This document shows positions 55,966 through 64,000 of a DNA stretch of 64,000 nt, one piece after another. The DNA comes from Eucommia ulmoides (Eukaryota > Streptophyta > Magnoliopsida > Garryales > Eucommiaceae). The notes under the pieces were generated by a model. That model was not told the DNA's origin. It did not search any database and saw only the letters and a list, made by a program, of their open reading frames with translations. Both the position numbers and the translations under genes were made by a program. How positions within the stretch are numbered: position 1 is the stretch's first letter; the number at the start of each line of letters is the position of its first letter. The stretch lies in NCBI GenBank assembly GCA_016647705.1, contig CM028328.1:41578501-41642500 (forward strand). Reading direction: 5' to 3'.

Positions 55966-58527
55966 GTGAATGAGAGTAGCAACAAAGAGAAAGTTGAGGA
56001 GAGAAGAAGAGATGAAAGGGTGATGCCGGGAAGAGTAACATTTTCAGATAATCCGCCGATTCTAGTCACACCATTGCCATATCCTCAAAGGTTCCAAAAG
56101 AGGAAGTTGGATGTTCAATTTGAAAAATTTCTTGAAATCTTCAAGAAAATCCACATCAATATTCCCTTCACGGATACATTGGAACAAATGCCTAATTATA
56201 GCAAGTTCTTGAAGGATATCATGACAAAGAAGCGAAAGTTGGAGGACTATAAAACGGTGAAGCTAACTGAAGAGTGTAGTGCAATACTATAGAGAAAGCT
56301 GCCTACTAAATTAAAGGATCCGGGTAGTTTCACGATTCCGTATACTATCGGGAAATCCCACTTTGATAAGGCACTTTGTGATCTAGGGGCAAGTATCAAT
56401 TTGATGCCTTCTTCCGTTTATCGGAAGTTAGGACTCGGAAGTGCAAAGCTGACGACTATATCTCTTCAAATGGCAGATCGTTCTCTAACCTATCCTAAGG
56501 GGATCATTGAGGATGTGTTGGTGAAAGTGGACAAATTTATTTTCCCAGTGGATTTCGTAGTACTTGAGATGGAAGAAGACCGAGAGATCCCGATCATCCT
56601 TGGAAGACCTTTCCTTGCAATAGGAAAGGCCTTAATAGATGTGCATAATGGCAATTTAACCTTAAGAGTGAACGATGAAGAAATAAGGTTCAACATTTTT
56701 AATACTATGAACTTTCTGGATGAATCTTCCAATTGCAATCAAGTAGATGTTGTGGACTCTTGCGTGCGGGAGTTTTTTCTTGCAAACATGGATATGGATT
56801 CCTTAGAGCGCACTCTCACAAATTCCTTATCTATGGGGGATCTTGGTGAGGGAGGCTCTACCACGGACTTTGATGTTGTGGAATACGTACTAGCTCTAGA
56901 TGCTCAATCGAAAGCCGTAGATTATCCTATTCATGTGGTGGAGATTGAACAAGTTGAAGACTCTCCCGAGAAATCAAATCCGCCTCACGGTGGGTTATTA
57001 CTCAAGCAATTACCGGAACACCTTCGGTATATCTTTTTGGGAGAGAATTTGACCGATCTGGTTATAATCTCATCAACTCTTGTGGAAGAAGAGGAGAGTA
57101 AGTTTCTAAGAATCTTGAAGAGGCACCGGTCTGCTTTTGCTTGGTCTATTTCAGATATCAAGGGAATTAGTCTGTCGGTGTGTATGCATAAGATTTTGAT
57201 GGAGGATACGTTCAAACCCTCCATTGAACATCAACGGCGGCTAAATCCGGCTATGAAGGAAGTGGTGAGAGAGGAGGTGTTGAAGTTATTAAATGTGGGG
57301 ATTATATACACCATATCCGACAGTGAGTGGGTGATCCTGGTGCAAGTGGTGCCAAAGAAAGGAGGCATGACGGTAGTAAAGAATGAGAAGGATGACCTTA
57401 TCCTGACACGGACCATCACATGGTGGCGTGTATGTATTGATTATCGGAGATTAAATAAGGTAACGAGGAAAGATCATTTTTCTCTTCCTTTCATTGACCA
57501 AATGCTAGATCGTTTAGCTGGTTATGAGTACTACTGCTTTCTTGATGGCTATTCCGGTTATAATCAAATAGCCATTGCACCGGAGGACCAAGAGAAGACG
57601 ACTTTCACATGCCCATATGGAACGTTTGCGTATCGACGTATGCCGTTTGGCCTTTGCAATGCACCGGCAACTTTCCAACAGTGTATGATGGCGATCTTTT
57701 CTGATATGGTGGAGGAGAAAATAGAAATCTTTATGGATGACTTCTCAGTCTTTGGATCGTCCTTTGATCACTGTCTCTACAATCTGGCGCTTGTTCTTGA
57801 CCGATGTGAAGAGAAGAATTTGGTTTTAAATTGGGAGAAGTGCCACTTTATGGTTAAAGAGGGGATCGTCTTAGGTCATCGAGTCTCTGCAAAGGGGCTT
57901 GAGGTGGACCAAGCAAAGATAGAGACGATTGAGAAGCTTCTGCCACCAATAAATGTGAAAGGAGTTCGAAGTTTCTTGGGGCATGTCGACTTTTACCTGC
58001 GCTTTATTAAGGACTTCTCGAAGATGGTAAAGCCGTTATGTCACCTTCTTGAAAAGGATACTTTGTTTGATTTCAATGAAGCTTGCATGGAGGCGTTTAA
58101 GGCAATAAAGAAGAAGTTGATCACGGCTCCAATAATGGTCGCTCCGGATTGGGAAATGTCATTTGAGATAATGTGCGATGCGAGTGACTATGTCGTTGGC
58201 GCGGTGTTAGGCCAACGGAAGGAGAAGATCTTCCGCTCGATCTATTATGCAAGCAAAACATTGAATGACGCCCAGGAGAATTACACCACAACGGAGAAAG
58301 AAATGCTAGCGGTGGTCTTTGCTTGTGATAAGTTCCGTTCATACATCATTGGGTCAAAAGTGATCGTCTATACAGATCACGTGGTTATCCGGTACTTATT
58401 TGCCAAGAAAGATGCCAAGCCAAGGTTGATTAGGTGGATTCTCTTATTACAAGAGTTTGATGCGGAGATAAGGGACAAAAAGAGGAGTGAGAACGTTGTG
58501 GCTGATCATTTGTCGAGGTTGATCTAA
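55966..58527 (+). pseudogene. Athila-like protease, RT and RNase H
   Basis: One frame throughout, broken by TAG at 56290-56292 and ending at TAA 58525-58527. LPYPQRFQK..DVQFEKFLEIFKKI (56075-56150) is the conserved segment before protease. Protease has the active-site triplet DLG (56380-56388). Reverse transcriptase shows WRVCIDYRRLNK, FLDGYSGYNQI, MPFGLCNAPATFQ and the catalytic FMDD (57730-57741), then LGHRVS. RNase H has CDASDYVVGAVLG and TTEKEMLAVVFA, and the segment ends NVVADHLSRL. The length of the region matches related elements. Except for the stops, the catalytic residues look intact. Confidence 0.93.
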
Positions 58528-59883
58528 GATGACGTTGGTGACGAGTCTAATATCACGGAAGTGTTCCTTGACGAACAACTCTTTGCAGTAGAAAATGCAC
58601 TTCCGTGGTATGCTGACATTGTTAATTATCTTACATGTGGCATGTTACCACCTGAGTTGACGGGACCACAAAGGAAGAAATTTCTTTTTGATGCTAAGTA
58701 CTATCTGTGAGACAAGCCGTTGCTATTCAAGAAGTGCGCTGATCAGGTGATCCGGAGATGTGTTCCAGAAGAGGAAATGGCTAGTATTCTCTACCATTGC
58801 CATTCATCACCGTGTGGTGGCCATTTCGGTGCGACTCGGATGGCATCAAAAGTACTGCAATCAGGTTTTTACTGGCTCTCTTTGTTTAAAGATTCATATA
58901 CGTTTGTAAAAACCTGTGATAGATGTCAACGGGTAAGTAACATATCAAGGAGGCATGAGTTGCCACTGACGTCAATTCTTGAGCTTGAGTTGTTTGATGT
59001 GTGGGGATTAGATTTCATGGGACCATTTCCGCCCTTATTTGGGAAGGAGTATATTCTGCTAGCGGTGGATTATGTGTCCAAATGGGTCGAGGTCGTGGCA
59101 ACACCTACTAATGATGCCAAAGTGGTGTTAAAATTCCTTCAACATAATGTCATGACACGGTTCGGGACACCTCGAGTCTTCATCAGTGATGAGGGGACCC
59201 ACTTCTGTAACAAAATGCTCAATGCCTTGTTGGCAAAGTATGGAGTGAGGCACAAGGTGGCGCTACCTTATCACCCACAGACAAATGGCCAAGCGGAAGT
59301 TTCAAACCGTGAGATCAAGCTCATTCTAGAAAAGACGGTTCATACAAATTGCAAGGATTGAGCGGTGAAGCTAGATGATACTTTATGGGCGTATCGCACG
59401 GATTTTAAAACACCGATCGGCATGTCGCCGTATCAATTGGTGTTTGGGAAAGCTTGCCATTTGCCCGTTGAATTGGAGCACCGTGCATTCTGGGCGATAA
59501 AGAAACTCAATTTTGACATAAAAGCTTCTGGTGCGCAACGTCTCCTCCAATTAAATGAAATGAAGGAATTCTGGCACGAAGCTTATGAGAATGCCAAGCT
59601 CTACAAAGACAAAACGAAGAGATGGCATGACAAAATGATAGTCCGGAGGGAGTTCAATCCGGGCCAACAAGTCCTATTGTTTAATTCAAGGCTGAGGCTC
59701 TTTCTCGAAAAGTTGAAGTCTCGGTGGTTTGGACCGTTCCGGATCAAGCATATCTATCCATTTGGAGCCATCGAGATAGAAGCCAAAGACAGACGTACTT
59801 TCCAAGTCAACGGGGAGCAGATCAATCATTACTTCAAAAATGAAGAACGAGTTGTGGAGAACCTCTCCCTCGTTGAAGAATAA
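58528..59883 (+). pseudogene. Athila-like integrase
   Basis: It continues in the frame of the upstream pol segment, with stops at 58525-58527, 58708-58710 and 59359-59361. A His/Cys zinc finger ([16 protein letters not shown] ... CDRCQ, about 58790-58930) precedes the core. The three catalytic residues are D (59011), D (59188) and E (59296), the last two separated by 35 residues. A C-terminal region follows ([20 protein letters not shown], then [18 protein letters not shown]). Both TGA stops fit G-to-A changes in tryptophan codons. Confidence 0.93.
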
Positions 59884-60154
59884 AGCCGGAATTCTTGAAA
59901 CGTCCATGCTAGAGACGTAAAACCAAGAAACATTTTTTTGACGTGACATCAAGGGTAACGAATATTCCCAACTTTTGTATAAATACCTTTTTGGAGATCG
60001 TATTGATCTCGTTATATTAATTTTTTGTAGTGAATTGATGAAGTTAGATGCTTAAGATTGATTTGCATGCTAAAACTAATTTGAGAATTGAAGAGGAAAT
60101 AAGAGGTGTAGAGAAACAATGTGAAAACCTGAAGGAATTCAGCTTAGGACCACA

Positions 60155-60560
60155 CTGGCAAAAATTCGCCTAAGCGGTAAACCCACCGCTTAGGCGAACA
60201 TTGGACAAAGAGGCTGAGAAAACATTCTGGCATAATGTCGCCCAGGCGGTAAAACCACCGCTTAGGCGATAATTGGATAGACAAAGTCTCAATTTTACAC
60301 TGCCATAAGTTCGCTCAGGCGGTAAAACCACCGCCTAGGTGGAAAAATGAAGAAAAGCTGAGTTCCTACACTGGCGTAAATTCGCTCAGGCGGAAAACCC
60401 ACCGCCTAAGCGGATTTACAACCAAATCATGGTTTCACACTGGTGTAAACTCGCCCAGGCGAAGAAACCACCGCCTAAGCGGATTTACACCAGAATGTTT
60501 TCAAAAAGAAAAGGCGCTAATCCGCCTAAGCGGTGAAATCACCGCCTAGGCGAATTTACG
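60155..60560. repeat. Internal palindrome repeats after pol
   Basis: About six units of ~70 bp each contain an inverted pair such as TCGCCTAAGCGG...CCGCTTAGGCG (60167-60198, 60237-60269, 60311-60343, 60380-60414, 60451-60484, 60520-60556). Between them stands CACTGGCGTAAA-like text. The same motif type is in the LTR at 52830-53225. The function is unknown; RNA hairpins are possible. Confidence 0.85.
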
Positions 60561-60819
60561 CGAACTCTGTTTTTAAAACGCACAGTCCACTTCACAAACG
60601 GCATTTCCCTCCTAAAATTTTAAGAAACCTCTCAATTTCACCATTCCAAATTCCTTTCGACTTTTTAAGATTCATTCTATAGTGCTAAAAACTTGGATTC
60701 TCATCAAGAATCTTCCTCAAAACATGGAATTCCTCCACTCATTCTCGAAAATTAGGGTTCGAGCGGTGAAACAGTGCGAAATCACCATTCTCCACTGATT
60801 TGATCAAATTTTTCGACAA

Positions 60820-61209
60820 GTAAGTGTCAATGATCTTATTCTTCACTTAGTTGATGAATTATTTGCTTCATTTGCTCACTTATTTCAATAAAACAGTGGA
60901 TTTGATTGGAACCCTAAACCCTTTAAACCCTAAATTGCGATTTTCATGTTAAATGGGATTGAGGAATGCTAAATGATAAACCCTATCATATTTTTGTGTT
61001 GATATACAATGTGAATCATGTAGTTTACGCTACATTGCGACAAAAATGTGATTTAGTTATGGTCGGTAGGATATGTGTTGAGATTTCTATCATGTGGTTT
61101 TGATTGGCATATGATTGATTAAATAGAGTATGGTTGGTTCGCTGATTAGGGTTTGAATCACTTGTTCTATTGTTATTCTTGTGGTTGGTATGGTGATTTG
61201 AATTTTCAG
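60820..61209 (+). other. Predicted intron before the 3' ORF
   Basis: A strong donor CAA|GTAAGT at 60820 and a pyrimidine-rich acceptor TTGAATTTTCAG at 61198-61209 bracket 390 bp without an open frame. The 3' ORF starts directly after it. Athila elements are known or suspected to express their extra ORF from a spliced transcript; here it is inference from splice-site quality. Confidence 0.5.
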
Positions 61210-61211
61210 GG

Positions 61212-62318
61212 ACATTGGCAAAGCGCAGGGCTGCCAAGCACTCAAGAATAGACGAACCTCTGTCCGCTTCGGATTTTAATTCCCTTAAGTTTGTTTCTAA
61301 GCAGGCAGAGGATCGGTATAAAGAACATGAGAGTAAGTAGCCAGGCATCCGTCAAAGAGGATTTGGGCCTTTGAATGACCTTCCTGAAGAAATCAGAACT
61401 GTGATCGTACAAAGACAATGGTAACAGTTCTGTGCCACACCTCCAAAGGGCGAGTTGGCCCTTGTTCAAGAATTTTATGCCAATATAGCAGAGGCCACAG
61501 GAGTTCAAACACGGGTCCGAAACATTCCCATCCTATTCAGTGCCGATCATTTTAATGAATTGCTAGGGTTAACGGGGCCTGAAGCTACACGAGATTTAGA
61601 TGATGTCGCCTCACCAACCATGAGTTCGGTGATTCAGGCCTTGACGACAGGCAACGCACAGTGGACCAACACATGACAGGGCCAAGCAATCTTCAAGTCG
61701 AGGTTTCTAAAACCGATCCCCAAGATTTGGTTTTTATTTATCTGCGCCAATCTGCTCCCGATGACCCATGTGTCTGACGTGTCCAAGGAGAGAGCTTTCA
61801 TGCTCTACGGCATCGATAGAGGGACCCCCATAAACGTCAGCTGGCACATTTATTCTTCCATACTTCATGCTTCTAAGTCAAAAAAGGGTGCCCTTCCTTT
61901 TCCTTCCTTCCTCACCGCACTCTTTCAACGAACCGGAATTCAGATCACGTCCACAAGCCCCTTTCCACCTATGAAACCACTTGATCTAGCAATGATTAAC
62001 AGGTTATGGAGAGGCGGACCATCAGAAGGAGAGGAGGGTCAAGAAGAGGAAGAAGCCGGTCCTTCAGAGTGACCAACGCCTACAACCAGCCGAGGCCAAA
62101 TCACACAAATCTTACGAGATGTCCGTAGTCTCCAGTCCGATGTAAGTCAACTTCAAGATAATTTTGCCCAGATGGAGAACTACATAGAATCCTATATCCG
62201 GCAACAAGATCAAAACCAATGAGTCATATTTGAGCATCTTGGAATCGACATGGAGCGTAATACGCCCGTGCCACTTTCCGAGCTGGATGAGTCGCCACCG
62301 CCATCTCATCCACAATAA
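61212..62318 (+). pseudogene. Athila 3' ORF, plant transposon-protein domain
   Basis: One frame from 61212 to TAA 62316-62318, interrupted by stops near 61337, 61423, 61674, 62070 and 62220. Opening LAKRRAAKHSR lacks an ATG (TTG at 61215). Conserved pieces are LALVQEFYANI, VRNIPILFSADHFNELLGL, FKSRFLKPIPKIWFLF, LPMTHVSDVSKERAFMLYG and LPFPSFLTALFQRTGI, the pattern of the 'putative plant transposon protein' domain (PF20167 type) found in Athila-like elements at the place where env-like genes lie. An acidic stretch (EEGQEEEEAG) and a coiled coil (RDVRSLQSDVSQLQDNF) end it. No transmembrane segment or signal peptide is evident, so I see no support for an envelope protein. Confidence 0.8.
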
Positions 62319-63978
62319 ACGGTAGGAGGTTAGATTTCTATGTCTTCCCTCCTAGGTATGTGTTCGCCCAGTTTTCATACATATTTTTCTATTCTGCTAC
62401 GGGTTTACTGCTTAGGCAGTGAGGACACTGCCTTGTTTAAGTTTGGGGGGAGTATGACATGCGATGCATGTAGTTTTTTTTTTTTTTTTGTCTTGAAGGG
62501 GATAAGAAGGATGAAAAAATTTTGATGTAAAGGGGAACAAAAATTCTTTTTGGTGTACAAATTTATGTATTAATGTTAAATTTTTTGTAAAATTTGAAAT
62601 TCTTTTTGGTTATACATGTGTAATGTTTATCTATGCATGTGTAAGAATAATTAGAATAGGTAATATTAGTTTGTAGAATTAGAGTAGAATTGTTAATGAA
62701 TTGAGTTGTACAAGCATGCTGAGTTTTTTTTAGTTCGTCCGAACCATGTCCCGATGATGAAAATAACCCCCTAAATTGTGTTTTAAGGTTGGGGGTAATA
62801 CCATTCATGTGTGTTTTGTGTGCTTAGCATGTCGATTAGGTAAAAATTATTTTGATCCTAAATCGCAAGATTGCATAAACTCGTTGTATAATCAATTGAA
62901 CGATTGGACGCCGATTATTCAGTATTAAGTTTATGACAGAAATAAGGAATCTAGAACTTGACTGGGGGAGACTTGAGGCGAAATTATAGGTAAGGTAATT
63001 CCGGAGGCATGATATAGGCCTTCATTTTTATCGCTTGAACCGTTTTAAACTAACCTGAAAAGTTATTCCCTCATTCTCCTATCGAAGCCATAAAAATTTT
63101 TGTTTTCAGAACTTGTTTCTATACTTTAACCAAGTAAATTTTTCAGAACCATTGTCGCTAGGAATAAAAGTGAAAAATTGAGTGAAAACAAGTAGCATTA
63201 GAATATGCTAACTTGAAGCCGGCAATCGGGGTTTCAGTATTTTTGGTTAAGTATAAGAGTATTCACTTGTCAAGCTTTTAGTTGTATCTAAACACCCCTA
63301 AAATTGTACAAAATTGAATAAGTTTGGGGGTGTTCCACGAAAAAAAAAAAAAACAACTATGTGAATATAGTGTTTAAATTCAATAGACTTGACAAGTGAA
63401 TACAAGTTCACTAAATCCTGTTCAGGGTAATATCTTCAAAGATAAGGGAGTCATGAGAGAGATTTAGCGACAAGTGTTGTACCTCGGGTATCGTTAAAAT
63501 TATAATGAGTTTCTAATCCTACGATACCCTTAGCCGTTCTCCAAAGCCTGACCAAGCCCTATTGATCTCGGTGAATGTCCGAACCTACATTAGTGGATAG
63601 TTGAGCCCAGTCAAGCATATGGTTTCCCTTAATATTTTAACAAGTTTAAGTCATGATCTTATTCATTGAAAAATCTAATCCGGCGTTTGATTTGTTATAT
63701 ATCTGAGTTCTCGCACACACACATTTCAATAGGATTTAAAATGATTTGAACTGATATTGAGTGTTGAAATTCTTGAACACCACATGGTGTGTGTTATTCC
63801 TTAACCGGATTTGATTACGGGTTGTTGAGGGAAGAATATCATGGTTTCTTTGAATAAACTTAAATCTCACAGGTGTGTACGTCTTACTTGCTAATGATTA
63901 CTTATCTGTAGTTTAGGATGTAGCTAATTAATGTAGTTAGTGTTATTTAGCATTAGGGTGTTTTGCTCGAGGACTAGC
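62319..63978 (+). other. Athila-like 3' untranslated region
   Basis: No gene. It contains several purine-rich strings (GTTTGGGGGGAGTATGA at 62442-62458, GTTTGGGGGTG at 63320-63330). The first resembles a plus-strand primer tract but is not next to an LTR. An A-run lies at 63342-63353. The order of phrases matches the complement of 43206-44960. Confidence 0.7.
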
Positions 63979-64000
63979 AAAATTCCAAATTTGCGGGTAT
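63979..64000 (+). other. Polypurine-like tract at the 3' LTR edge
   Basis: The final bases CAAAATTCCAAATTTGCGGG plus TAT align with the complement of 43206-43230, where the 3' LTR (TGATAGGTGTG) follows one T later. The tract is purine-poor for a working polypurine tract, perhaps through decay. The LTR itself is outside the window. Confidence 0.6.

Larger units (their letters stand above)
52633..64000 (+). mobile_element. Athila-like retrotransposon, nearly full length
   Basis: Order of parts: 1624-bp LTR, tRNA-Asp primer site, gag, protease, reverse transcriptase, RNase H, integrase, a long 3' region with a second ORF, and a polypurine-like end at the window edge. This is the order of Athila-type Ty3/gypsy elements, which prime with tRNA-Asp and carry an extra ORF after pol. 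By comparison with the LTR junction at 43205, the 3' LTR should begin at about 64001-64002, making the element about 13 kb. The five bases before it are ACCGC, so the same five are expected after the 3' LTR. Confidence 0.93.

Noticed and set aside
61212..62318. Envelope gene of the Athila-like element
   Set aside because: No signal peptide, transmembrane segment or cleavage-site pattern is visible; the sequence fits the plant transposon-protein domain instead.

Overview
This window is repeat-dense nuclear DNA from a flowering plant. The evidence is a ten-exon gene with GT-AG introns for an organelle-type RlmN-like radical SAM enzyme, Athila-type retrotransposons primed by tRNA-Asp, Mutator-like elements (MULEs) carrying FAR1-like and Ulp1-like genes, a TRIM element and Harbinger-type MITEs. 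The species cannot be told from the sequence. The only host gene that looks intact is the RlmN-like one at 26088-33471 on the minus strand. Nearly everything else is mobile DNA in various states of decay.

Layout. 1-4130: a small foldback repeat, then a two-armed array of ~109-bp repeats whose orientation flips near 3000. 4174-6779: a broken FAR1/FRS-type MULE transposase gene on the plus strand. 8791-10248: a minus-strand remnant of a plant transposon protein. 11070-12684: a solo Athila-type LTR. 12700-14560: about three ~660-bp tandem units. 14601-24600: a decayed MULE with a MURA-type transposase (plus strand) facing an Ulp1-like gene (minus strand). All of its non-coding parts are studded with variants of the palindrome GCGTTAACGTTAACGC. 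24890-25310: another block of the ~109-bp repeats, inverted relative to the array ending at 4130.

25311-34180: the RlmN-like gene and its flanks. Its introns hold a TRIM, a Harbinger-type MITE and two copies of another MITE-like family, yet the spliced frame stays open. 34181-37142: a Copia-like solo LTR inserted in a TA microsatellite and itself hit by a MITE. 37179-47447: a Ty3/gypsy element with two 795-bp LTRs. It is interrupted by an internally deleted minus-strand Athila-like element (39889-46581), whose LTR is in turn interrupted by a solo LTR (40311-42027) with a perfect TCCCC duplication. 47518-52632: an unclassified element with terminal inverted repeats, a partial Copia-like LTR and a gypsy LTR/gag fragment.

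52633-64000: a nearly full-length plus-strand Athila-like element with 5' LTR, tRNA-Asp primer site, gag, protease, reverse transcriptase, RNase H, integrase, a spliced-looking 3' ORF and a polypurine-like tract. Its 3' LTR is predicted to begin one or two bases past the window end. It is probably non-autonomous now: gag is shifted and there are many in-frame stops.
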